NCBI GenBank assembly: GCA_036382855.1
Contig: DASVPO010000013.1
Coordinates: 1-64,000 of the forward strand
Length of the DNA: 64,000 nt
Direction of reading: 5' to 3'
Source of the DNA: DASVTR01 sp036382855
GTDB lineage: Bacteria > Acidobacteriota > Blastocatellia > Pyrinomonadales > Pyrinomonadaceae
The position numbers were made by a program, and so were the translations under genes. Positions 16,270 to 24,575 of this stretch are shown here, piece after piece. Below the pieces are notes generated by a model, which was not told the DNA's origin, did no database searches, and saw nothing but the letters and a program-made list of their open reading frames with translations. Position 1 is the stretch's first letter. Each line of letters starts with the position of its first letter.

Positions 16270-17139
16270 TCATTCGCCCGGAATAAAGCCTTCCTGCTTC
16301 TCCTCATAGCCTTCCGCGCGCAACTTGCCGTCTTCCTCGATGACACGACAGAACGGCGCTTGCGCGTCGTGATAAAAGAGGCAGAGCCAACTCTCGCGTG
16401 CGGCCTGCGGCAGAAGGCGCTTCTTCGCCTCAAGCGTTTCGACAGGATAAAGATCGTAGCCCATAATCCATGCGAGCGGCACATGCGCACGCGTCGGCAC
16501 TAAATCAGCGAACCCGAAGAGCGTCTGCCCGCCGCGCGTTAAGCGAACACACTGCATCGTCTGGGAGTGTCCGGCGATGGTTTCCATTTGCAGGCCGGGC
16601 ACAACTCCGTAATTCGCTTCCTTCAATTCAAGCTGGCCCGATTCCTTCAGGGGTCGCCAGTTTTCCGGCAGATAACTGGCGCGGTCGCGCTCGTGCGGAG
16701 ACTCTGCGTGCTGATACTCGCCACGCGAGACGAAGTAACGCGCGTTCGGAAAAGCCGGAACAGCACGTCCCTCATCATCCGTCTCCGTATTGCCGCCCGC
16801 GTGGTCGAAATGCAGGTGCGTGTTGACGACGATGCTAATCTCTTCCGGCCCGACGCCCGTGATGCGTCTCAGCGATTCAGCGAAAGAACGTTCGCGCTCG
16901 ATGCCGTAAAGACTCGCCTGCTCCGGCGTCCATTTCTCACCGATGCCTGTTTCAATCAGAACGCGCTCATTGGCGGTTTCAACGAACAGGCAGTTCATGT
17001 TTAAACGGACGCGATTATGTTCGTCCGGCGGGCAGACGCGCGACCAGAGGATGCGCGGGACGACGCCGAACATCGCCCCGCCGTCGAGTCTAAAGATTGT
17101 GTCGGGCACAATCTCTATACGGTAGTCGCCAAGCTGCAT
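16270..17139 (-). CDS. MBL-fold metallo-hydrolase
   Basis: A 289-residue metallo-beta-lactamase-fold protein. The metal motif HLHFDHAGG (HxHxDH) lies near residue 110, and later ligands include the His of TIAGHSQT and the Asp of FGFADL. N-terminal FVETANERVLIETGIG and the overall order fit the quorum-quenching/glyoxalase-like branch. The substrate is unknown. It sits 27 bases downstream of the parvulin gene on the same strand. Confidence 0.88.
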   Translation of the reverse strand: MQLGDYRIEIVPDTIFRLDGGAMFGVVPRILWSRVCPPDEHNRVRLNMNCLFVETANERVLIETGIGEKWTPEQASLYGIERERSFAESLRRITGVGPEEISIVVNTHLHFDHAGGNTETDDEGRAVPAFPNARYFVSRGEYQHAESPHERDRASYLPENWRPLKESGQLELKEANYGVVPGLQMETIAGHSQTMQCVRLTRGGQTLFGFADLVPTRAHVPLAWIMGYDLYPVETLEAKKRLLPQAARESWLCLFYHDAQAPFCRVIEEDGKLRAEGYEEKQEGFIPGE

Positions 17140-17166
17140 TTAAGAGTTCCCCGCCCCGCTTCACTC

Positions 17167-18843
17167 TTAGCGCTTGGGAGACGTTTTAGGCTTCGCTCCC
17201 GGTTTTGAAGACGGACTGCCGGAGGGCGGCTGCCCGCTGTTGTTCGTCTGTCCTTTCGGCGCGGGCTCTTGGGGATGAACATCCTCTTCCATTCCCGGCG
17301 GCGGCGCACCGCCCGGAGGCATGCCCGGAGGCTGTCGCGGCATTTCCGGCTTGGGGACGTTGAAGTTGTCTGCGACGGTGACGCGCGTGCGCTGTATAAT
17401 TTCGTTCAGAACCTTATCGCGCTTCTCCTTTTCGAGAGCGGCGCGCGCCTGCTCTTCCGGCGATTGCGGTGGGCCCATCTGGTTAGGCTGCTCGCCTCCG
17501 CTTTTCGGAATCAGTATGTGTCGCGCGCGTACCTGCTCTTCGGTCTTGCCCTCAGCCGAAGGTTTATTGCCGCGTTCTTCAACCTGAATAATGTGGAAGC
17601 CGAAATCGGATTCGACGATATCGCTAATCTGTCCGGCCTGAAGCGCAAACGCTGCATCCTCGAAGGGCTTGACCATCTGCCCGCGACCAAACCAGCCAAG
17701 CTCACCGCCGTCGTTTTTGCTGCCGGGGTCAATCGAAAACTCTTTGGCTAGCGCTGCGAAATCCTCGCCCGCGCGTGCGCGTTTCAAGACCTCTTCGGCC
17801 TTGGCGCGCGATTTGGTCGTATCATATTCGGGATGCTTGGCGATGTAGGCTTTGACCTCTTCGTCCGTCGCTTTAATCTTCGATTCGAGTTGCTGCTTGC
17901 CGTACTCGCTGCCGATGACGCGCGCTTCCTGAAGCATGAGTTGCAATTCGACGTTCCGTTCCTTATCGAGTCCGGCCTGTATGGCCTTGCGCTCTGCGAT
18001 GAAGACCTGCGCCCATTGCGTTTTGACCTGAGACGTTTGTGATTCCGTTAACTGCTGCCCACCCGGAATCAGGCCCAGGACCTGTGCATCCTCCAGAAAC
18101 TGCTGAAACTTCTGGTCGGCCCCAGGCTCTTTGAGAAACGCATCAACATCCGCCTGCGCAATACTGGAAAACGGAGAGACGCCCGGCTGCTCCTGCTGCT
18201 GCTTCCTCAAGTAGGCGTTGGCGATAATCAACGTACGCATCAAGGCTATCTGGCGTTTAATCTCAGGCTTTTCACCGACGCCCGCGGCCCTCGCTTCCTC
18301 ACCGAGCGCCAGCATCTCGCGCAGATTCTTGGCAAACTCTTTGCGCGCTTCCTCGCTCGAAGCAAGTTGCATCTGCAAGCGCGGGTCCTGATCTTTGGCG
18401 AGCAGTTCCATGTCCTGCGCCGTCAGGTTTATGCTTCTGCCACCACGGCTGGCCTTGACCTGCCAGACGATGAGACCGGCGGCCAAAGCTATCGCAACCG
18501 CCGCGGCGATTAAGCCCTTCGTCGTCGCTGACATTTTGCTCTGCGCCGCTTGCGGTGCTTTTCTGACGGGAGAGGTGCTGGCCCGCGCGGCAGTAGTTGC
18601 GGGCGTTGCGGTTGCTGCCGTTGCTGTCTTCGTAGTTGAAGATTCAGAGCTTGAGGCCGTAGCATCGTTTGCCGTTGTAGCTGTTGCCTCCTGCTTCGTC
18701 TCGTCCGAAACTGCTGCGGTTGATTGCACGTCCGTCGTCATAGCTTCAGTGGCGTCGGTTGGCGCAACCTTTGCTCCGCAACTCGGACAGCTATACTGGC
18801 CTGCTAATAAAGTAGTTCCACATTCTTTACAAGTATTCATCAA
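17167..18843 (-). CDS. parvulin-type peptidyl-prolyl isomerase with zinc ribbon and membrane anchor
   Basis: A 558-residue protein. It begins with a zinc ribbon (CKECGTTLLAGQYSCPSCG), followed by a Thr/Ala-rich low-complexity segment and a transmembrane helix near residues 110-128 (LIAAAVAIALAAGLIVWQV). A SurA/PrsA-like helical chaperone region comes next, then a parvulin domain at about 335-420 (GELGWFGRGQMVKPFEDAAF, IVESDFGFHIIQVEER) and a Pro/Gly-rich tail. It probably assists folding of secreted proteins while anchored in the inner membrane, with the ribbon in the cytosol. The cytosolic ribbon on a SurA-like enzyme is unusual. Confidence 0.88.
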   Translation of the reverse strand: MMNTCKECGTTLLAGQYSCPSCGAKVAPTDATEAMTTDVQSTAAVSDETKQEATATTANDATASSSESSTTKTATAATATPATTAARASTSPVRKAPQAAQSKMSATTKGLIAAAVAIALAAGLIVWQVKASRGGRSINLTAQDMELLAKDQDPRLQMQLASSEEARKEFAKNLREMLALGEEARAAGVGEKPEIKRQIALMRTLIIANAYLRKQQQEQPGVSPFSSIAQADVDAFLKEPGADQKFQQFLEDAQVLGLIPGGQQLTESQTSQVKTQWAQVFIAERKAIQAGLDKERNVELQLMLQEARVIGSEYGKQQLESKIKATDEEVKAYIAKHPEYDTTKSRAKAEEVLKRARAGEDFAALAKEFSIDPGSKNDGGELGWFGRGQMVKPFEDAAFALQAGQISDIVESDFGFHIIQVEERGNKPSAEGKTEEQVRARHILIPKSGGEQPNQMGPPQSPEEQARAALEKEKRDKVLNEIIQRTRVTVADNFNVPKPEMPRQPPGMPPGGAPPPGMEEDVHPQEPAPKGQTNNSGQPPSGSPSSKPGAKPKTSPKR

Positions 18844-18865
18844 ACAACTCCTTCAAATTTACTCA

Positions 18866-19297
18866 TCAACCGTCACTTTTAATCTGTTCGGTGTGCGACT
18901 CCTGAGTGTGCTCTACTAATTCAAGCAGCACGCCGTTCGCCGAAGATGGGTGAACGAAGGCTACCAGACAACCGCCTGCGCCCGTGCGCGGCGTCTCATC
19001 AATAAGGCGTATCCCCTGCTTTTTCAAACGCTCAAGACTCTCTCTAATATCATTAACGCGGACGGCGATGTGATGTATGCCAGCGCCGCGCTTGGCGATA
19101 AACTTCGCGACCGGCGAATCATCGCTCGTCGGCTCAAGTAACTCGACGCGCGTCTCACCCACTGGCAACATAGCCACACGCACCTTCTGCTCCGCAACCT
19201 CCTCCGTCTCGGAGACATCCAGCCCCAGCGCATCGCGCCAGAAAAGCAGCGCCTCATCCAAGGCCCGCGTCGCAATCCCTATATGCTCTATTTTCAT
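18866..19297 (-). CDS. mce: methylmalonyl-CoA epimerase
   Basis: A 143-residue glyoxalase-fold enzyme that interconverts (S)- and (R)-methylmalonyl-CoA in propionyl-CoA catabolism. It has MKIEHIGIATRALDEALLFW, GAGIHHIAVRV and VLLELVEH, placing the metal ligands His, His and Glu in the family positions. It neighbours meaB, which supports the assignment. The mutase subunits are not in this window. Confidence 0.94.
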   Translation of the reverse strand: MKIEHIGIATRALDEALLFWRDALGLDVSETEEVAEQKVRVAMLPVGETRVELLEPTSDDSPVAKFIAKRGAGIHHIAVRVNDIRESLERLKKQGIRLIDETPRTGAGGCLVAFVHPSSANGVLLELVEHTQESHTEQIKSDG

Positions 19298-19366
19298 AAA
19301 GGTTCAGAAGCCAGCACGCAACAAACAGTGGAACGAAAAACAGAATAAGAGCGCCTTTTTGCAGCC

Positions 19367-20338
19367 CTATACTCTGGTTTCCGGCTCCTGACTGCCGATT
19401 GCTGCGTTCATAATTTCTTCAACTGCCGAATAAGGGTCGCGGCGCTTGGCGGCAACTTCGGCGGCGAGATAGTCGAGTCGTTCTGATGCCGAATCCGTGC
19501 CGATGGTTTGCGCCAGCAGCCGTTCACGCAAAAGTTCGAGGATTCGCCAGCGCGCAATCGCCTGCCGCCGCGTCGTGCTGGCCTCCGCCTTTTGCTGAAA
19601 CTCCCGGTGGCTATCAATCGCCGCCGCAAGGTCAGCAATGCCCTTGTTTTCCGTCGCGATGGTCTTAATAATCGGCGGCTCCCAGTTGTCAGGGCGCATG
19701 GCGAGCGAAAGCAGCGCTTCGAGTTCTTTCTCCGTTCGCAGCACACCTTCGCGGTCAGCCTTGTTGATGACGAACACGTCGCCAATCTCCATGATGCCCG
19801 CCTTGATGGCCTGAATATCGTCGCCCATGCCGGGCACGAGTACTACGACGGAGACATCAGCCGCCTTCACAATCTCCACCTCGTCCTGACCGACGCCGAC
19901 CGTCTCGACGATAATCTTACTGTAGCCCGCCGCATCCAGAATCGCCACCGCGTCCACGGTCGCACGCGCCAGCCCGCCAAGGTTGCCGCGCGTCGCCATC
20001 GAACGGATAAAAACGTTGCTGTCCAACCCTAGGGTCTGCATCCTGATGCGGTCGCCCAGAATCGCGCCGCCCGAAAACGGACTCGACGGATCAACGCAAA
20101 CAATTCCTACTCTCTCATTATGCTGCCGGTAAAGCAGCGCGAGCTTATCAACGAGCGACGATTTACCAGCGCCCGGCGAACCCGTAATCCCGACGACAAG
20201 GCTCCGTCCCGTGCGCGGAAAAATCTCCTTCATCAACTCGGCGGCATCCTCCGCCCCGTCCTCAACCTTCGAGATAGCACGAGCCACTGCCCGCGCCTCG
20301 CCCGCAATAATTCTATTGATAAGAGTATTGCTATCCAT
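19367..20338 (-). CDS. meaB: methylmalonyl-CoA mutase-associated GTPase MeaB
   Basis: A 323-residue G3E-family GTPase that protects and reloads adenosylcobalamin-dependent methylmalonyl-CoA mutase. Walker A is GITGSPGAGKSSLVDKL. Further motifs are DPSSPFSGGAILGDRIRM, the Walker B-like VETVGVGQDEVE and the base-specificity loop NKAD. The C-terminal dimerisation helices are present. It lies between mce and the hicA toxin gene, 11 bases after hicA, so all may share one transcript. Confidence 0.96.
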   Translation of the reverse strand: MDSNTLINRIIAGEARAVARAISKVEDGAEDAAELMKEIFPRTGRSLVVGITGSPGAGKSSLVDKLALLYRQHNERVGIVCVDPSSPFSGGAILGDRIRMQTLGLDSNVFIRSMATRGNLGGLARATVDAVAILDAAGYSKIIVETVGVGQDEVEIVKAADVSVVVLVPGMGDDIQAIKAGIMEIGDVFVINKADREGVLRTEKELEALLSLAMRPDNWEPPIIKTIATENKGIADLAAAIDSHREFQQKAEASTTRRQAIARWRILELLRERLLAQTIGTDSASERLDYLAAEVAAKRRDPYSAVEEIMNAAIGSQEPETRV

Positions 20339-20349
20339 TCAGCAGTAAC

Positions 20350-20535
20350 TCATGGGCGACTGATGCCGAGGTCATCACAGATTTTACGCGCCAAGCTGTT
20401 TTTGATTTCGCGGTGGCGTGGGACGGCAGACATCGCACCTGTAGCTGTATTCTTATAAATTGTATGATTCCCGCCTTCGCGAAAGAAAAGACAACCATTC
20501 GACTCCAGATGACGTATGAGGTCTACGCGCTTCAT
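20350..20535 (-). CDS. hicA: HicA-type toxin (mRNA interferase)
   Basis: A 61-residue double-stranded-RNA-binding-fold toxin. The pattern MKRVDLIRHLESNGCLFFRE, GGNHTIYKN and VPRHREIKNSLARKICDDLGI is the full HicA domain. The active-site His is present (GGNH). HicA cleaves mRNA and is neutralised by HicB. The antitoxin gene lies just upstream, three bases apart, so the order is hicB-hicA. The pair sits inside an acyl-CoA/propionate gene run, between acyl-CoA dehydrogenase and meaB. Confidence 0.92.
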   Translation of the reverse strand: MKRVDLIRHLESNGCLFFREGGNHTIYKNTATGAMSAVPRHREIKNSLARKICDDLGISRP

Positions 20536-20538
20536 TGC

Positions 20539-20772
20539 TCAGGCCGCACGCAACGTCAAACGCTCGCGAGTCACCTTCGCGCCTTTAGCCACACGCCGCT
20601 CAGCCTCTTCCCTGTTTGCTTCCAGAATCATTTGCGCGGCTTCCAATAAGTTCTCGCGCACTTCTTCAATGGTCTCGCCCTGCGTATTTGCGCCCGGCAG
20701 TTCAGCGACGTATCCGATATAGCCGCCCTCCTCCGCCTCTTCGTAAATCGCCGTCAAGTTGAGTTCAGTCAT
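20539..20772 (-). CDS. hicB: HicB-type antitoxin (short form)
   Basis: A 77-residue partial RNase H-like antitoxin. It shows the HicB pattern LTAIYEEAEEGGYIGYVAELPGANTQGETIEEVRENLLEAAQMILE. It ends shortly after this domain and has no helix-turn-helix or ribbon-helix-helix, so it may not autoregulate by DNA binding. I chose the ATG at 20772 because GAGGG lies four bases upstream. A start at 20808 would overlap the acyl-CoA dehydrogenase stop. Confidence 0.9.
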   Translation of the reverse strand: MTELNLTAIYEEAEEGGYIGYVAELPGANTQGETIEEVRENLLEAAQMILEANREEAERRVAKGAKVTRERLTLRAA

Positions 20773-20807
20773 AACGCCCTCACGTTGTCCGACAGATTTC
20801 ACAATCA

Positions 20808-21947
20808 CTATTTTAGTAACTGTCTGGCAATGACCATGCGTTGAATCTCGGAAGTGCCTTCGCCGATGGTGCAGAGCTTCGAGTCGCGCCAGAATTTTTC
20901 GGGTGGATAGTCTTTCGTGTAACCGTAGCCGCCGTGAATCTGGATCGCTTCCTCGCAGACGCGCACGCTCATCTCTCCTGCGTAGAGCTTCGCCATCGAA
21001 GACTCCTTCGTCACCCTCTTGCCCTGGTCCTTGAGATACGCAGCGCGATACATCAGCAACCGCGCGGCCTCAATCTGCACGGCCATGTCAGCCAGCTTGA
21101 ATTGAATCGCCTGAAACTCCGCGATGGGCTTTCCGAACTGCTCGCGCTCCTTCGCATACTTAACAGCCGACTCGTAAGCGCCCTGCGCGATGCCGACTGC
21201 GAGCGCGGCAATCGAGATGCGTCCGCCGTCAAGAATCTGTAACGCCTGAACGAACCCCTGTCCCTCTTCGCCGAGCCGGTTTTCGTCCGGCACATAACAG
21301 TCCTCAAAAACGACGCTCGCCGTCTCCGAAGCACGCAGCCCAAGCTTATTCTCTTTCTTCGCGGGCGCGAAACCCTTCATGCCCTTCTCGAAGATAAAAG
21401 CCGTGATGCCCTTGTTGCCTTTCGCGCGGTCAGTCGAGGCGACGGCCACGCAGGTGTCGCCGTGAATAGCGTGCGTGATGAAATTCTTCGAGCCGTTGAC
21501 GAGCCAGCCGCCATTCTGACGGACGGCCGTGGAGCGCGTGCCGCCCGCGTCAGAACCCGCGCTTGCTTCCGTCAGACCCCAAGCGCCAAGATGCTCTCCA
21601 CGTGCTAGAGGAATGAGAAACTTCTGTTTCTGCTCTTCCGTCCCGAACATGTAAATGTGGTTTGAGCAGAGCGAATTGTGTGCGGCCACGGAGATGCCGA
21701 CCGAGCCGTCAACGCGCGAGAGTTCTTCGATTATCGTCGCGTATTCGATGTAGCCCATGCCTGCGCCGCCGTATTCTTCCGGGAAGATAATGCCCATCAA
21801 TCCAAGCTCGGCCAGCTTCGGCAACAACTCGACAGGAAAATGCTGCGACTCGTCCCACTCCAACACGTGCGGCGCTATCTCGGCTTCCGCAAACTCGCGC
21901 ACACTCCATTTCACCTGCTGCTGATCTTCATTTAACTCGAATTCCAT
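20808..21947 (-). CDS. acyl-CoA dehydrogenase
   Basis: A 379-residue FAD-dependent enzyme that introduces the alpha-beta double bond into acyl-CoA. Motifs are GLMGIIFPEEYGGAGMGYIE, AWGLTEASAGSDAGGTRSTA, GSKNFITHA, AKLYAGEMSVRVCEEAIQIHGGYGYTKDYP and the C-terminal GEGTSEIQRMVIARQLL. The Glu of EGTSE is at the catalytic-base position of short-chain and branched-chain dehydrogenases. Chain-length preference is not clear. The downstream hicBA, meaB and mce suggest branched-chain or propionate catabolism. Confidence 0.94.
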   Translation of the reverse strand: MEFELNEDQQQVKWSVREFAEAEIAPHVLEWDESQHFPVELLPKLAELGLMGIIFPEEYGGAGMGYIEYATIIEELSRVDGSVGISVAAHNSLCSNHIYMFGTEEQKQKFLIPLARGEHLGAWGLTEASAGSDAGGTRSTAVRQNGGWLVNGSKNFITHAIHGDTCVAVASTDRAKGNKGITAFIFEKGMKGFAPAKKENKLGLRASETASVVFEDCYVPDENRLGEEGQGFVQALQILDGGRISIAALAVGIAQGAYESAVKYAKEREQFGKPIAEFQAIQFKLADMAVQIEAARLLMYRAAYLKDQGKRVTKESSMAKLYAGEMSVRVCEEAIQIHGGYGYTKDYPPEKFWRDSKLCTIGEGTSEIQRMVIARQLLK

Positions 21948-21963
21948 AAAACCCCTTAAAAGC

Positions 21964-22056
21964 AGTGATGAGTGATGAGTAATGAGTGATGAGTGAAAGA
22001 AAGAGGTTCTTAACTTCGCTTTTTCTCATCACTCATTACTCATCACTCATCACTCT
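21964..22056. repeat. iterated-word inverted repeat (GTGATGAGTAATGAGT type)
   Basis: The left arm iterates GTGATGAGTGATGAGTAATG. The right arm is CTCATCACTCATTACTCATC followed by further copies. The loop contains AAAGAGGTTCTTAACTTCGC. It lies between rluB and the acyl-CoA dehydrogenase, both on the minus strand. Confidence 0.85.
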
Positions 22057-22067
22057 CTTATTGTATC

Positions 22068-22859
22068 TCATCCTCGCCGCTCGCCGTGACCCGCGCCGCG
22101 CGCTCTGGTTTTTGTTGGCGGCCTGCTTGTCCTTCTCTTTTTCAAAAGGCGATTGACCTCCGCAGGCGCAAGCAAGCGCCACTGCTTCGGGGCCAGCCGC
22201 TCGTCTGCCAGAAAGCCTATCCTGACGCGGCGGAGCTTGATAACGGAATGACCGATGGCATCAAACATGCGCCTGATTTGCTGATTGCGCCCCTCATGCA
22301 GCACGACCTCAAACCAGGAGTTAGTATCGCTCTCGTCAATCTTCTTAATCTCAGCGGGCGCTGTGCGCTCTCCGTTTTCAAGACGGATGCCGCGCCGCAG
22401 CCGCTCGATGGCATCCTCGCCCGGCACGCCCTTCAGCTTCACCTCGTAGACCTTCGCCACACCGTTGCGCGCAGACGTGATAAAGTTGGTAAACTCGCCG
22501 TCGTTCGTTAAAAGCAGCAAGCCTTCGGTGTTGAAATCAAGGCGGCCGACTGGGTGAAGACGCCCGAGCGCAGAGGGCACAAGCTCCGTCACGAGCGGGC
22601 GTCCTTCCGGGTCTGCCACGCTCGACAGATAACCACGCGGCTTGTTGAGCAGCACGTAGACCTTCTCGCGCGCTTCGAGCAGCGGGTTGATTAAACGCCC
22701 GCGCACCTTGATGTGGTCGCGCGCGGGGTCTGCCTTCGTGCCCGGCGTCGTCACGACCTTGCCGTTAATCGTTACATCGCCTGCCGCTATCATCTCCTCT
22801 GCATGACGACGCGATGCGATTCCGGCTTCGGCAATAAGTTTTTGCAGTCTGGCTTCCAA
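22068..22859 (-). CDS. rluB: 23S rRNA pseudouridine synthase, RluB/RsuA family
   Basis: A 263-residue enzyme that isomerises uridine in rRNA. An N-terminal S4 domain (RLQKLIAEAGIASRRHAEEMI, DVTINGKVV) is followed by the catalytic domain with GRLHPVGRLDFNTEGLLLLTNDG, where the first Asp is the catalytic residue, and NQQIRRMFDAIGHSV. A basic Arg/Lys-rich tail ends the protein. The position after scpA-scpB is the widespread scp-rlu gene order and favours RluB over RsuA. Confidence 0.93.
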   Translation of the reverse strand: MEARLQKLIAEAGIASRRHAEEMIAAGDVTINGKVVTTPGTKADPARDHIKVRGRLINPLLEAREKVYVLLNKPRGYLSSVADPEGRPLVTELVPSALGRLHPVGRLDFNTEGLLLLTNDGEFTNFITSARNGVAKVYEVKLKGVPGEDAIERLRRGIRLENGERTAPAEIKKIDESDTNSWFEVVLHEGRNQQIRRMFDAIGHSVIKLRRVRIGFLADERLAPKQWRLLAPAEVNRLLKKRRTSRPPTKTRARGAGHGERRG

Positions 22860-22897
22860 AACTCTTTACGCTCTTTTCGTCAAGCTCTACGCTCTTC

Positions 22898-23737
22898 CTA
22901 CATCCCGCCTGCTAAATCCTCGAAGTCTTCGACGTTCGGCAGTTCCGATAAATCCTTGAGGCCGAATTGCAGAAGAAACTCTTTCGACGTGCCGTACATC
23001 ATCGGGCGACCGATTGTTTCCTTGCGCCCTTTAGCGACGATCAGCCGCTTATCAAGCAGCGTCTTGATGGCTGAGGGAGATTGCACGCCGCGTATTTCCA
23101 GAATCTCCGGGACGGTGATGGGCTGCTTGTAGGCGATGACGGCCAGAGTTTCGAGCGAGGCGAGCGAGAGCTTGGCGCTCGGCCGCGTTTTGAGAAAGGC
23201 GCGGACGTGTTCGTGGTGCTCTGGTCTTGTCGCAAACTGCCAGCCTCCTGCGACCTCGCGTAAGTGCAGCCCGCCGCCACGCGCGTTGAATTCCTCAGCC
23301 AGTCCTTCGAGTGCCGTCTCAATCCAGCCACGGTCTTCCTTGAGCACGTCGGCCAGCGCCTTAACACTCAAAGGCTCTTCAGCGACGAAGATGAGGGCTT
23401 CGATGATCGCCATCATCTCGGCCATGCCGCGAACGCTATGAGGAGTTTCCGCTTCATCATCGCTGCCGCCTGCCGCAATGCTATCTTCACCCGACGCCTG
23501 CGCTACCGCTGCGCGCAGCCTTGCTTCCTCCAGAGCGTCTTCCGCATCGGCATCATGTATGACGACGCCTTCGTCTTCTTCTTCAAACTCGGATGCATCG
23601 TCCAGTTGTTCAAACTCCAACGCATCATCGGCGGCCTCTCCGTTTGAAACGGCGTCTTGCGCCGCATCCGTCAACGCCGTTTCCGCAACTTCCTGTTCTT
23701 TGATTTCTTCGCTCATAGTCTTCAAAAGTTTTGGCAT
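22898..23737 (-). CDS. scpB: segregation and condensation protein B
   Basis: A 279-residue protein whose C-terminal 180 residues are the ScpB tandem winged-helix (EALIFVAEEPLSVKALADVL, LSLASLETLAVIAYKQPITVPEILEIRGV, KGRKETIGRPMMYGTS). The N-terminal 90 residues are strongly acidic and low-complexity, longer than usual. ScpB joins ScpA and SMC in chromosome condensation. Its ATG overlaps the scpA stop by one base (TGATG), indicating translational coupling. A second ATG seven codons in is an alternative start. Confidence 0.94.
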   Translation of the reverse strand: MPKLLKTMSEEIKEQEVAETALTDAAQDAVSNGEAADDALEFEQLDDASEFEEEDEGVVIHDADAEDALEEARLRAAVAQASGEDSIAAGGSDDEAETPHSVRGMAEMMAIIEALIFVAEEPLSVKALADVLKEDRGWIETALEGLAEEFNARGGGLHLREVAGGWQFATRPEHHEHVRAFLKTRPSAKLSLASLETLAVIAYKQPITVPEILEIRGVQSPSAIKTLLDKRLIVAKGRKETIGRPMMYGTSKEFLLQFGLKDLSELPNVEDFEDLAGGM

Positions 23738-24555
23738 CAGCCGGCGCGGGCGATGATTTCGCCGAAGGTTTCATGTTGGATGAGAGAGATTTCCGTCGTG
23801 CGTACGAGTTCGAGGACGGAGAGGAAGGCGAGCACAAGCTCACGGCGCGACCGCGCACGCTCAAAGAATGTGCGCAAATTCAACTCGCCCACGGAGAGCA
23901 CCATATTGCGCAATCGTTCGAGCATCTCCGTCATCGTTATTTCCTCGCGCTCGATTTCCATCAAGACTTCTTCCTTGTGGCGCGCGAGAATCTGCTGGAA
24001 GACTTTTAGTAGATCGAAGACGCCGACAGAGACTTCAGGATTCTGCTTGTCCGTTTCAAGCTCTGCGCGCTTGAAGACGGCCTGCTCGACGGTCGCACGC
24101 GACCAGAGCATCTGCGCCGCCGCCTTATACTTCTGATGTTCTAACAAGCGGTCAACGAGTTCGCGGCGCGGGTCGTCTTCCTCTTCCGCGATCGCCGCCA
24201 GCGGGTCGCGCGGCAGCAGCATCTTCGACTTAATCTCAATCAGCGTCGCCGCCATCACTAAAAAATCGCCGGCGACGGCGATGTCCAATTCCTGCATCAA
24301 GCGTAGGTAGCGCAAGTATTCATCGGTGATGCGCGCGACAGGAATATCGTAGATGCTCACCTGTTCCTGACGTATCAGGTAGAGCAACAGATCGAGCGGC
24401 CCTGCAAACTCACCGAGCTTGAGTTTCAACTCATCACCGTCAATGCCGGTTGTGATTTCAGGCATCGCACCGGCGACGTTGATGGTAGGCTGCGCCGGTG
24501 CGACGGCAGTTGCAACGGCCGTGCTCGCCGGCATCGCTTCGGAAGTTTCGTCCAT
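23737..24555 (-). CDS. scpA: segregation and condensation protein A
   Basis: A 272-residue kleisin that bridges the SMC heads and ScpB. Conserved pieces are LKLGEFAGPLDLLLYLIRQEQVSIYDIPVARITDEYL, FLVMAATLIEIKSKMLLP and the C-terminal winged-helix region (FLSVLELVRTTEISLIQHETFGEI). An extra 35 Ala/Thr-rich residues precede the core. It sits between trpS and scpB on the same strand. Confidence 0.95.
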   Translation of the reverse strand: MDETSEAMPASTAVATAVAPAQPTINVAGAMPEITTGIDGDELKLKLGEFAGPLDLLLYLIRQEQVSIYDIPVARITDEYLRYLRLMQELDIAVAGDFLVMAATLIEIKSKMLLPRDPLAAIAEEEDDPRRELVDRLLEHQKYKAAAQMLWSRATVEQAVFKRAELETDKQNPEVSVGVFDLLKVFQQILARHKEEVLMEIEREEITMTEMLERLRNMVLSVGELNLRTFFERARSRRELVLAFLSVLELVRTTEISLIQHETFGEIIARAG

Positions 24556-24575
24556 GAGTCCTCCGCGTTGGTGGT

